Part shown: one piece after another, positions 46,550 to 57,075 of the stretch
Layout of the letters: the number at the start of each line of letters is the position of its first letter
Numbering within the stretch: the first letter of the stretch is position 1
Source: Plotosus lineatus
Taxonomy: Eukaryota; Chordata; Actinopteri; Siluriformes; Plotosidae
Direction of reading: 5' to 3'
DNA: 64,000 nt
Assembly (NCBI GenBank): GCA_024760905.1
Contig: CM045751.1
Location: forward strand, 13,258,501 to 13,322,500
Program-made: the position numbers and the translations under genes
The notes under the pieces: generated by a model
Database searches by the model: none
What the model saw: the letters and a program-made list of their open reading frames with translations, nothing else
What the model was told of the DNA's origin: nothing

Positions 46550-46995
46550 TACATCAGTCAGGGGTGGGGGTAAGGGGGGGGTGTTCATCCTACTTTGCGG
46601 AATTCGGTTGTTGCGGAGGGATCTCGGTTCCACTTAAGCACGGAAAGTGAGGGATCTCTGTATTTTAAAATAGTATTAATGTGGTATGTGTACTAACAGT
46701 ATGGAAGTTTGAGTATTCAGATGCAACCTTTGTTTTCCGGAAGGTGAATCATTGCTCTGCAGACGTACTGTTAGGCGTACTGTTGCAAGTGAAATTAGTC
46801 TCGGTGGTGGCATTTCCTGTAAGTGATGGTTAAACCCTATTAAATTTTACTAAGACCCTCAGAAGTGCTTTGCTGTGTTAACTGTACCAACAAGAAAGAG
46901 CTCTTTTTTCAATCAGATGTGCACTGATAATTGAAGCAGTGTGTCTGGTGGGTATCTGTGTATACACTGTGACTGACTTTGCTCTCTCCCTTCAG

Positions 46996-47106
46996 GGCTG
47001 TTTGGGGTTGATCTATACTGTTTACATCGACAGTCTGAACTGTCCTCTGGAGGGCCTTGTGGCCAACCTTCTGACATGCACTGTGCCGACAGCAGGAGGA
47101 TCCCAG
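46996..47106 (+). CDS. sbf2: sbf2 exon (window exon 3, probably exon 5)
   Basis: 37 codons, phase 0-0, acceptor CCCTTCAG, donor CAG|GTGAGA. The peptide [15 protein letters not shown] leads into a segment ending [10 protein letters not shown], the junction between the upstream and central DENN parts. YTVYIDSLN is SBF2-like, whereas SBF1 has a different residue pattern here. Flanking introns are 2,376 and 3,875 bp; the upstream one holds a nested pair of Tigger-like elements. Confidence 0.95.
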
Positions 47107-47462
47107 GTGAGACATTACTCAGCAAAGCAACAATTCCTTGAATACCTTTACCTCCGACCCCCGCATTTCGAAGGGGGGGGATGCCGGCACCCTGGAGGGG
47201 TCACTTGGGGTTAATTGGCCCGATCTGGTTGGGCTGGACGTGTGGCTATGTCAAAGACATGGTCTTTTCACTTTCTTTATTTACCCTAGAGAGTTTGGTT
47301 AAGTAGACACAACCCTAATGCCAGATGTTTGAAATATTTCATCCCCCCCCCCCCCCCCCCCCCGGTCTTCCTTGCTAATTCAGCGGTGTCAGCATTTATA
47401 TTTTAGCTGTGATTTAATGTTTTTGACATCTTGCTGTGTCGATATGGGAAACACATATCATA
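47107..47462 (+). other. sbf2 intron: nothing recognised except C/G runs
   Basis: C run at 47344-47363. No exon or repeat boundary. Confidence 0.5.
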
Positions 47463-47675
47463 CAATGATCCTTCGCGACTTCAAGCTTCAATTTCTGCTG
47501 CTTCAATGCATCGCAGTTTTTCAAAAATATTCATTGAAAAATAAGGAATTTAAGGAAAAAGTTAAGGAAAATGCCACAAAAGAAGGCAAATTATGCAAAA
47601 AACAAAACAAAACAAACAAAAACAACCTCAAACCCCAAAACAATACTAATTACATTTTTATGTGAGGTGCACCTC

Positions 47676-47722
<47 letters not shown>

Positions 47723-47937
47723 TCATATGTTAATTACATCTTATGCATTAATTTTGAATGCGTAATTGTTATTATAAGCATTTATAGCATTGAATATGTA
47801 TTTATTGATGTTATATACACATATACATGTACGCATACGTCAGTCAGGGTGGGGGGTGTTGTTCGATCCTACTTCGTGGAAATCGGTCGCAAGTGGGACC
47901 CCGGTCCCCATTAACCACGGAAAGTGAGGGATCCCTG
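47463..47937 (-). mobile_element. Family A (Tigger-like) element A9
   Basis: Flanked by TA. The left TIR is decayed (CAATGATCCTTCGCGACTTC); the right is GGAAAGTGAGGGATCCCTG. It contains a GT tract at 47679-47720. Confidence 0.8.
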
Positions 47938-48349
47938 TACATAAGAGCTAAACCTTTTACATCAAGAAAGTCAACGTCTTAAAAAAAAAAAAAAAATAGG
48001 GGGAAACTACTGCCTTGCATTGTCGGCAACCTTTTTCGGACAGGATGAAATTTGCATATTGTAATTTCATATTTTAAGGAGCTTTGCTCTGAATATTTTT
48101 CCATCCGAACTGGCTGTGTCTCTTTTTTTTTCCTACCTGCTATTTTTACTCTCATCCAGGTACACTTACATGTACTTTAGTGTGGGTTTTTTTGGTAGTC
48201 TTGTTTTTTTTAATTTATTTTTTATTTTATTTTTTACATGTACATACTTTATTTGAGACAGTTTCTTTGACATTTACTGTCATTGTAAAATCTTTTAGCC
48301 AAGAGAGATGTTTTGTTCACTAATTTGGTCACAGTTGCATACTACAGAA

Positions 48350-48447
48350 CAGGGGGTGGCCGAGCAGTCAAGAGACCGAGAGCCACAATTTTTTTACTGT
48401 GTTACTGCAGAGAGCCACATCATAAACTTGGGCACCCATGAACATCA

Positions 48448-48515
<68 letters not shown>

Positions 48516-49372
48516 CTGCTCAACCAGATTTATCGTAAATTCACATACCACCATGAAAAAATACATATTTGAAGGCAACCGTGATTCAGTAGCCGTTTAA
48601 ATGTCTGATATTCTGTGATGAACAGTGTGGTGGGACAGTTGGACGTCCAATACTATTCATTTTAGTTTTCAATTTTTAGGAAACAAGATTTCAGCAACAT
48701 CACCGAGGCATGCTTCATTGTCTGCCATTTTGTCGCTCCTGTGATGTTCCAAGCCACTTGATGCAAGCGTTACAGTCTCTGAACGCTTCGTAAATTTTTT
48801 GCTAAAACTGTGTCTGCTTTTCTGCCTGACTTTTCACAGCGAACAATTCGTACTTGCGAAGTTGAATATCTTTTGGAAATTTTTGGTTGAAGTAAGCGTG
48901 GCGTGAACTGAAGTGGTGTTGAAGATTTGCAGCTTTGAACTACGTTAACGACGCCTAAAGGCAGAATGGCTTCCATTACGTTCAACAACAACAAAAAAAA
49001 AACTCTCTCCCACTTTATTTAAAACGTCTTGTATTCATCTACATATTTTTGTGAATGATCATTGCACATGTTATTTTTGCTGTGCATTTTCCCCTGCCAT
49101 TTAAAGAGCGAATTTGAATCAAATTGTTCATTTAAATGACCTTGCCCATACTGGGAAACTTTGCAGTATTTTCATCTCATGCTTATGCACATTTGATGGG
49201 GGGGGACGACGACGACGACGACGACGACATATAGAACTCAAGCGAAGCGAACACGCACATTTAAAAAAAAAAAAAAAAAAGAAACCTTCACAAACTTCGA
49301 TATGAACACGAGCCGCATAAATTCAGGCAAAGAGCCACATGTGACTCGGGAGCCGTGGGTTAGCCACTCCTG
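48350..49372. mobile_element. hAT-like non-autonomous element F
   Basis: CAGGGGGTGGCCGAGCAGTC at the left; TTAGCCACTCCTG at the right with GAGCCACATGTGACTCGGGA. The 8 bp flanks CTACAGAA and CTATAGGA agree at 6 of 8. The ends recall the common hAT families with GAGCCACA. CT/CA microsatellite (48449-48514) and (GAC)n (49206-49228) inside. Confidence 0.65.
48449..48514. repeat. (CT)n(CA)n microsatellite
   Basis: About 12 bp CT followed by about 52 bp CA, inside element F. Confidence 0.95.
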
Positions 49373-49559
49373 CTATAGGACACATAAGAAGAGCACATGG
49401 GTAATTAAAACCAATACTATATAGGACCGATTTGCTACATTATCCTTTCTGTGTGGTGGAAGTACCTGGCAGTCTGAGTACCCTCAAGTTGTTTGTTTCG
49501 TATTCTGCGTAAATTGTTAAAGAAACTTGAGATACTTGTTTAACGTGTGTTTATACACT

Positions 49560-50142
49560 CAACTGCTTAATTATTTTCTGTGGTGCCCCCTCTAGGAAGA
49601 AAAAACATTTCATGCTCCCCCACTGCCCCACGAGTGACTATAAATAGTATTATTTGTCGATAAAATTGTTATTAGTAAACCTCTACATAACATTGTATCT
49701 TTATTAACATTAAAAACAAAAAAAAGAAAGAAATATAGCTCAACTTACAATAAAGAAAAACTTCATTAGCATTGTTTTTTAATCTGTAATTGAAAAGATT
49801 TAAAGTGCACCAATGTGCCTGAATTTAAAAACGTAAAAAAATCCTTATTTAAACTTCAATTCAACTTATTCATGTCTGAATATCTCCGTCTCTCTCCACC
49901 TTTCTCTTCGCTCCTGTTAGAAAATTTTCAATGTTGTTTCTTGAGGGGTTGTTTACTGCATTTCATATCGTTTGCTCGTGCAAAAAACCACTACACCGTA
50001 GCGCGGCAATGAGAGTGCCACTGCCAACTACTGGAGTGGGGGTGCAACTACACTTAATTTTCTTACCCGATTCCAGAAAACCATGTTTCCCATACCACCC
50101 CCCCTTGACACCATACCGTGCCCCACTATTTGAGAAACACCG
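49560..50142 (-). mobile_element. hAT-like element E2
   Basis: The right end CCACTATTTGAGAAACACCG and the left block ATTATTTTCTGTGGTGCCCC match, in reverse, element E1 inside D1 (54856-55115), which has TAATGATACAATGTTATG and TTTTATCGACAAAAAATACA blocks. About 580 bp. Confidence 0.65.
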
Positions 50143-50981
50143 ATCTAAATGCAAACAGGTAGTGGAATTATGACAAAAATGTCCCCTCCCCTTCATCTTT
50201 TTAACAATGTAGTTTTCACCTTTACATAATAATTTATTTAGTTGCTTGGTTAGTTTTTTGTGTGTGTGTGTCTAAATCATCAGAACCAATGGAATGAATG
50301 TGAGCTGATGTGATCTGAAACAGGACATCGTGTTGAACACTAATAATAATTAACAGGTTTTGGTGTAATGTGCAGATCCATTTCATAATCCCTCCTGCAG
50401 CCGTTGTTCTACCCAGCTGTGCAGCGAGATCAAGTCAAGCGCAAGTTATAAACTCCTCTTTAGTACAAACCAAACTGCTGCTCACATGAACGTAAGGGAT
50501 CGCAGCGTCAATCAATGTCTCCCATCCTGCCTTCGCTTCATGTTATTTGGTTTTGTTCCATGTTAAACGTCACTCCGTAGAACCACACACGGAGAACATT
50601 AGCAATGGGCATTTGGACTTTAACTATGAGTCGTATTGCTGTAGACGGCTGCCGCGTTTGCCCATTTTATTTTTAGAGGAAACCTATGATTTGGGGTTTT
50701 CTCTATGCCACTACTACTGCACAGGCTAGATGATTTTGGTTGTGATGTGGTGACAGTACAGGATAAATTCAACATGAGAGTACACAACCTGAACACACAG
50801 ATCCCTTTAAGTGATCTGAGTGCAGTGTGGTTCATACCGTTGCTATATTTTCGGTTTCACTCCTCAGTTGTGGCTTGAAGCTTTCCATATTTCTAACTTT
50901 TTAATAATGTAAATCATAATATAAAGGCTGTCATTAGAACTGACAGTAACATATCGTCACTGTTTATGTCTATGTTCACAG
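50143..50981 (+). other. sbf2 intron end: nothing recognised
   Basis: No repeat recognised; ends in TATGTTCACAG. Confidence 0.55.
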
Positions 50982-51087
50982 AAGCTCTTTTCACTTGGAG
51001 CTGGAGACAGACAGTTGATTCAGACTCCACTAAACAACGACCTGCCTGTTACCAATAAAAGTGTAGCGCTTCTCTTCCAGCAGCTAG
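50982..51087 (+). CDS. sbf2: sbf2 exon (window exon 4, probably exon 6)
   Basis: 106 bp, starting in phase 0 and ending one base into a codon. The acceptor is TTCACAG and the donor is CTAG|GTGGGT. It encodes [17 protein letters not shown], then a variable stretch (NNDLPVTNK), then SVALLFQQL. The split glycine codon is completed by the next exon. This is the start of the central DENN (cDENN) core. The following intron is 7,268 bp. Confidence 0.94.
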
Positions 51088-51519
51088 GTGGGTCCTCCTC
51101 ACTTCCATGTCCATTATTCTGCATCGGTTCCTCCATTCATCTGTCAGTATTCTGATGAAAAAATAATAAATTGCAATACAGAGAAGATTTGAATAAAGCA
51201 GAAGGTAACTAATTGTCTTTTATCATGAGATCATTACATGTATTTACTGAATATCCTTCTCCTTTGTTTAGAGATGAATGAGTAGAATAAAACATCCATG
51301 TGGTGAATGTGTGCAGCCACAAATGTTTTCTCGCTATCATCTCCTGAAGTGTTTTATTCCATTTGTACCACACAGATTTGATAATGGCTTTACATTTGTT
51401 GTAATTTTCACCCATTTACCTAATATTTATAGAATGTTCAAAAGCAAGACATTTCTTATTACTTTATTATAGGCATGGTCACACCCTCATGTTAACCATT
51501 TGATGAATCCTGCAGCTTG

Positions 51520-51904
51520 CTGGTGTTGACTAATAGTTCACTGGACTTCGCAAGTTGTTCTTTAGATTCAACCCGCAACTCCTTGGACTTAATCAGCAGT
51601 TCAATAGAATTGACTTGAGTTTAATGGATTTCACTTGCAGCTCATTCAACTTGACTCTTGGGTAATTTGACTTTGCTTACATTGGATTTGATGAGCAGTT
51701 TTAGTTTGTTAGACCTGACCAGAATTCCATTGTACTTCCGTAGTAATTTAATTGGATTTAACTTTATGATTATTGAAACTTACAACTATTTAATGGAACT
51801 TGAAAAGCAGTTAATTGGATTGAAGTGCAGCTTATTTGATTTGACTTATATTTAATTGGACTTGTCAAGCAGTTCACTGGAGTTGATGAGTAGTTTACTG
51901 GACT
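51520..51904. repeat. Degenerate ~21 bp minisatellite, left part
   Basis: Diverged units of about 20-24 bp with the approximate form AATTGGACTTGA plus GCAGTT (for example ACTGGACTTCGCAAGTTG, TTGGACTTAATCAGCAGTTC, AATTGGACTTGTCAAGCAGT). About 16-18 units before element H2 interrupts the array. Confidence 0.75.
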
Positions 51905-52740
51905 TACCGTATTCGACGTAATAAGCGTCTTGGGTGCTCAAAAAAAAATTGAAGTAGGTGGACGCTTATTAAAATGTTTACCAGCGGAGTGGAGCAGTAA
52001 GTGCTTATTACCATTGAGGTGAAAAACATGAATAATAACAGAACAATAAAAGAGTTTTATTGGTATTTGTGTTATTCATTTTGTGGTATCAACCAAATTA
52101 CTTACATGAGAACTGAAAATAAACAGAAAACAGCATAAATCTTTTAATAAAAGACCCCTTACTTTTGCCTCTCGGTGCTGTTCTTTTAAGCATTTTCCTG
52201 GAAGTAAAATCAAACCAATCAACACGAATGTCAACTTTAGCACATGGCACGTTGAACCAATCAACACGAGCATAAACAAAAGCACATGTCCAGGAACATC
52301 CTTAAATTTATGAAGTTGGTGAGCAGGAGAATCGGGTGAAAAATCCTCGTCATCACTTTGTGATGGGTCCTTATCTGGCTCATCGCTCCATTCATTCAGA
52401 GCATCCCATAGTTTTGCTATAGCAGTTTCTAAGAGTTCATCGATTGTTAGACATATTTACCAAGAGAACACAGTAAAACAACAGCGGAACAATCAAATGT
52501 GTTGTTACTGATTAACATTATAGACATTCCCCAGTGGCAGAGGGTCTTGAAATACCATGTAAACTCACTTTTACAGGCAGTGAATGCCTCATTTTACGGT
52601 TATAGAGACTGATCGAATAAAATTGGTCACTTTGATCTATGATTTTACTCCCAGTACATATGGGCGGTTATTAGATGTAAGATAAAAACCATCGGGGGAG
52701 GGCTTATTGGAGCAGCGTGCTTATTACATGGAATATGGTA
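51905..52740 (-). mobile_element. Family H DNA transposon remnant H2
   Basis: TACCGTATTCGACGTAATAA at the left; CTTATTACATGGAATATGGT at the right. The minus strand near 52300-52465 has a decayed copy of the acidic peptide region of H1. Non-autonomous now. Confidence 0.75.
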
Positions 52741-52967
52741 AAAAAAAAAAAAAATTAATAAAAAAGGACCCCTTACTTTTCCCTCCCGGTAAATCTTCCA
52801 AATTGTGAACAATAGCAGCAACCATTTTCCCAGAAGTAAAATCAAGCCAATCAACACGAATGTCAACTTTAGCACATTCCAAAATGAACCAATCAACACG
52901 AACATAAACAAAAGCACAGGGGTTCGCTGCTTATTGGAACAGGGCGCTTACTATGCCAAATACGGTA
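52741..52967 (-). mobile_element. Family H partial copy H3, tandem to H2
   Basis: It repeats the H2 block ACCCCTTACTTTT...CCAATCAACACGAATGTCAA (in H2 at about 52155-52280) in the same orientation, then ends CAAATACGGTA. It looks like a second truncated copy or an internal duplication. Confidence 0.65.
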
Positions 52968-53115
52968 ATTTACACCTCATCAGGACTTAATTAATAGTTA
53001 ATTGGAATTGATTGACAGTTCATTTGACTTGACTGGCAGCTCAGTGGACTTGATTGCGTGGCTGATTGAACTTGACCGAGGGCTTTTTGGGCTTGATTTA
53101 CACTTCATTATTTTT
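52968..53115. repeat. Degenerate ~21 bp minisatellite, right part
   Basis: Same unit as 51520-51904 (AATTGGAATTGATTGACAGT, CAGTGGACTTGATTG). About six units, indicating that the transposon inserted into an existing array. Confidence 0.75.
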
Positions 53116-54320
53116 ACTAAGATTTCTTTGGTCATGATAGGTTCTGTAAGGATTAATTCATGGCTTATCATTTATGAAAATGTGATTGGTGTGAGGGTTA
53201 CTGTTAGCTGTTTGTATTTAAGGGGATCATGTTTTTGTTTTTATTAGTTTGTTTGGTTTCTGTGTGTAATGTATATTCACGACTATAAATCATTTTAAGA
53301 TGATGATTGAAGAGTAAATTGTTATGAATCCTGGCGTCCTCACGAGGATATTGTGCAATAATCCTATAAGTGCACATTTGTACAACGTTTGCTCTGACAT
53401 GTGGTTGTGCAATGTTTTCAAAGCACATTTTGTACATTTTGTTACACGTGAGGAAAAGTCAACAAAGAAAAAATGTCAAACTTTTTCAAGGGGTAGAAAT
53501 AATTCTCCCAGCTGGTGAACAGGAAAGTGCGGTATTGCATGAAAGCGATAGGTAGTGACCTTCTTTGGAATGCTGTCAGAGTTAGCACATGTCGATTTGG
53601 AGACATTCATTAAACTTTATCAGTAATGCAGTCATCTGGACATTATTGAAACGTTGAGAGTTTATATGATGGACAAATTATCCGCAGGATGATGCTCTCC
53701 TGAGCCTGGTTCACGTCAAGCATTGAAGCACGTGTTTCATGTTCACCGAACTTGAGATAACAGCTGTGATAAGCCTCATGTATGTAAGGTCTCAATGTGA
53801 ATTCCAGAATATTCAATGACCTCTTCCTATTTTGTTGGACGCCGAGTGTGTCCTCATGTGCTATTGAGGCCAGACATCATTGTGCCGAAATGGAGCAATA
53901 TTTTTTTCTTTGTCACACAAGACCTTGAAGGTGAACGAGGTTGAAATCGACACAAACAACAAGCACAAAACTGTAACGGTAACGAAACACTCAAAGCTTC
54001 AGGGGACATTTACAAACCAAATTCTCTTGTAGTCGCTAATTATTTTGGCACAGATTGGCTTGAACTTTTGAACGTTTTTCTTCTCAGCGATACCAGAGAA
54101 TTCTGACAAATCTTTATACAGATCCCTTGAGCTTTATACAGAGTCATGAAATTAAGGATGCACACTTAAGACCACACTACATAGTCCTTTGTGAATCATA
54201 CAACATGCTCCAGCTCCCCCAACTGATACATCCCAGCATGAGAATAGATTCGTCTCCAGAGACCACTGATTCGTTGTCTAGTTTGTGAAAAATCTGAATA
54301 AAGATTGATGTCTGGTTATA
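53116..54320 (+). other. sbf2 intron: nothing recognised
   Basis: Unique-looking intronic DNA. Confidence 0.5.
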
Positions 54321-55223
54321 CAGAAAGCTCCCGTTATTCTCGGGGGTTACGTTCCTTCCCCACCCACGGATCCCGAAAATCCACGAATAATTAATATGGT
54401 TTTAAAATCCTATGTATGATATTACATGCACTAAAATATGCTTTTTAAACACATTCTATAGACGGTCTTACTCATTAATACAGTAATAATGCAGTAAAAT
54501 GTAATAATGATTAAGTAAAAACGTTTTAAATTTTGTTCTGTGATAATATTTATGAATAAATAAAGTGCTTAAGCTCCTTACCAGAAGCTAGAGAAGCTGC
54601 AGGATGTTTAAGTGACATCATATGGCTTAAATAATCATTAAAAACACACTAAAAAACCCCTTGAATTTGCATTTCAAGCAATCACGTTGATAACTTGTGC
54701 ACGAAGGAGAAAAAAAAAAAAAAGATGTACACGTCATCTGCAACCAATCAGCAGGAGGGAGAAACAAAAGCTCTCCGCCATTGGCTAAATTTGAATCACG
54801 TGCCAGTAATGTTGTGATGATGCATATGTATAATTTGCCGGGGCTGCCGCTCAGTCAGTGCTTCTCAAAAAGTGGGGCGCGCCCCCTCGGGGGCCGTGGT
54901 GTGATGGCAGGGGGAACGTGTATGACCCTGGGGAACATGCTATTTTTAATGTTAATAATGATACAATGTTATGCAGAGGTGTATTCATAACAATTTTATC
55001 GACAAAAAATACAATTTATAGTCGCACTTGGGGGGGCTGAGGGGGCATGAAATGTTTTTTTTTTTTTTCCCTTCTTCCTGAAGGGGTCGTCACAAAAAAT
55101 AATTTTGAAGCGCTGCGCTAGTTTAAAAACATTATGGGGGAAAAAAAGGCTTTGAGAGCAAAATCCATGAGTATGGATTGCGAGGCCGCGAATGGTGAAC
55201 CGCGAATGGGCGGGGGCTTACTG
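54321..55223 (+). mobile_element. Family D (Tigger-like) element D1 containing E1
   Basis: CAGAAAGCTCCCGTTATTCT at the left; GAATGGGCGGGGGCTTACTG at the right, with TA on both sides. Internal GGGGTTACGTTCC and GGTGAACCGCGAATG are typical of Tigger-like ends. Element E1 (54856-55115) lies inside. Confidence 0.75.
54856..55115 (+). mobile_element. hAT-like element E1 nested in D1
   Basis: CAGTGCTTCTCAAAAAGTGG starts it and AATTTTGAAGCGCTG ends it. The 8 bp flanks CGCTCAGT and CGCTAGTT fit a hAT target-site duplication (CGCTAATT in copy D2). Confidence 0.7.
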
Positions 55224-55225
55224 TA

Positions 55226-55457
55226 AATTATTTGGTGAAACAAACCACAGAGCCTGGAAGCTTGACAAATTGTTCAAGTTTATATTTTTGTTTGCCACGT
55301 GATTCCAGAGCAGCTGGTGCAATAGCGGGACTCAAACAAATGATCGGGTTCTTCAGGAAGCTGTTGATGCAACCAAAGAATTAATTAATTTTTACAGTAA
55401 AGGGTTTTATTCACTGTTTACCACATAGCTTAATATCTTGAAAAACAAATACAACTA

Positions 55458-55512
<55 letters not shown>
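55226..55512 (+). other. sbf2 intron: nothing recognised before a TG tract
   Basis: Ordinary intronic DNA ending in the TG repeat at 55459-55515. Confidence 0.5.

Positions 55513-55515
<3 letters not shown>
55459..55515. repeat. (TG)n microsatellite
   Basis: About 28 TG units. Confidence 0.95.
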
Positions 55516-55517
<2 letters not shown>

Positions 55518-55749
55518 CAGAATCATGATAACAGAAACTGGCCAACTGACCCTGATAACAGTTTACATACCCTGGAGGTCTTGGTCTGATATAATACACA
55601 CAGGTTGAAATGACTACTGAAGGTAACCGTCCTTATCTGTGAATCGCTTGTACTGAGTTTGTATGTATAAAAAGTGAGTTTTCTGGCCCCTGCATGTTTC
55701 AGGTCAGTGCTCTGACATTGTTGAATTCCAAGCTCTGTGGAACACAAAG

Positions 55750-56114
55750 GAGATGAAAATGTTGAGGTTCTCTTTGGGAGTAACGAGGATGGATAGGATC
55801 AGGAATGAGTACACCAGAGGGACAGCACATGTAAGAGGTTTTAGAGGTTTTGGAGACAAAGTCAGAGAGGCGAGATTGAGATGGTTTGGACATGTACCTA
55901 GGAGGGATAGTGAGTATATTGGTAGTATGATGCTGAGGTTGGAGCTACCAGGCAGAAGACCTAGAGGAAGACAAAAGAGAAGATTGATGGATGTGGTGAA
56001 GGAGGACATGAAGGTAGTTGGTGTAATAGAAGATGATTCAGAGGATAGGATGAGATGGAGGCAGATGATTCGCTGTGGCGACCCCTTGAAGGGAGCAGCC
56101 GAAAGAAAAGCAGC
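55750..56114 (+). pseudogene. RTE-like LINE 3' fragment (copy R4)
   Basis: It encodes EMKMLRFSLGVTRMDRIRNE, then a short duplication giving RGFRGFGDKVREARLR, and ends MRWRQMIRCGDP. The 3' sequence GATTCGCTGTGGCGACCCCT then GAGCAGCCGAAAGAAAAG is the closest match to the SINE-1 tail at 1054-1105. Confidence 0.8.
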
Positions 56115-56560
56115 CCGTCTACAATACTTAAAACATCACAGAGAAAAGCCTCAATACTTCTGGAACAAAACTACAGGGAGTGATGAGAAGAAATTGAACT
56201 TTATGGCTGCAACTATAAACACTACATTTGGAGAAGAGTCAGCGAGACCTATGATGAAAAGTATAGCAGTCCGACTCTGAAACACGGGTACGGATTGCTG
56301 ATGCTTTGGGGGTTTGTGAGCTACAATGGCACAGGGAACTTGGTCAGAATTGGTGGCAAGATGAATACAGCATTTATTCAGAGAATGCTGGAGGAAAATT
56401 TGCACTCATCCCAACGGAAGCTATGCTTGTGATATACTGTACTGTCATCAGCTGCAGCACAACGTAGTGAAGGTTCTGGAGTGTCCATCTCTGTCTCCTG
56501 CCCTCAATATTATTGAGCCACTTTCGACAGATCTCAAACAGACAGAGTCAGAATATAGAA

Positions 56561-56767
56561 CAGTGGTCCCCAATTGTTTTTAACTCCTGCACCCCTCAAA
56601 AGATTTTGCTCCGACATCGCACCCCCTACGTTTTATACTTTGTTCAAGAATAAAGGATGTGGAATCACATTAAATTTTATCAGAAGAAGATATTTATTTC
56701 AAAGGTTGCAGTCCTGCTTCTTGCACCCCCTGGAATGATGTCTCACACGCCTGGTTGGGAACCCCTG
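56561..56767. mobile_element. hAT-like MITE G nested in T2
   Basis: CAGTGGTCCCCAATTG at the left and TTGGGAACCCCTG at the right. Flanking ATATAGAA and ATTTAGAG agree at 6 of 8. 207 bp, non-coding. Confidence 0.7.
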
Positions 56768-56850
56768 ATTTAGAGGGACTGGAGGATTTTTGGTGAGAAG
56801 AATGGGTGACTTTACCATCTGAGAAAATAAAGTTCCTCATCAACAGCTTG

Positions 56851-57075
56851 CTGGGTTGGTTGGTTGTTTCTGGGTGGAATGGGGTTTTGGTTTGGTGGAT
56901 GGGTTGTTGGTTGAGTGCAGTGGTTGATTAGGAGTGGGACCTTGGTTGGGTGTTTGGTTAGGTGGGATGGTTGGTCAGGAGTAGTTGGGTGGGGGGTTCA
57001 TATTTGGGGTAGTTGAGTGAATTTTTTTTTTTTTTTTTTTTGGTTGGTTGGTTGGTTGGTTGGTTTGTTGAGTGA
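56851..57075. repeat. Degenerate (TTGG)n array
   Basis: GTTGG/TTGG units with G-rich variants; the pure part is 57041-57064, after a T run at 57018-57038. Confidence 0.8.

Larger units (their letters stand above)
45527..46660 (-). mobile_element. Family A (Tigger-like) element A7, host of A8
   Basis: The left part 45527-45894 and right part 46550-46660 are the two halves of one family A copy (ends ACGGGATCCCTCGCTACCTC and GAAAGTGAGGGATCTCTG, TA-flanked). A8 interrupts it at an internal TA. Confidence 0.85.
55516..56850 (+). pseudogene. Tc1-like transposon T2, with LINE and hAT-like insertions
   Basis: After removing two insertions the + strand reads as a decayed Tc1-like transposase. 56115-56400 has LQYLKHHREKPQYFWNKTTG, SPTLKHGYGLLMLWGF and MNTAFIQRMLEENL; near 56500 the remains of SPDLNIIE; at 56776-56840 the C-terminal LEDFW and PSEKIKF-like end. 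Stops interrupt it. An RTE-like LINE piece (55750-56114) and element G (56561-56767) break it up. Confidence 0.75.
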
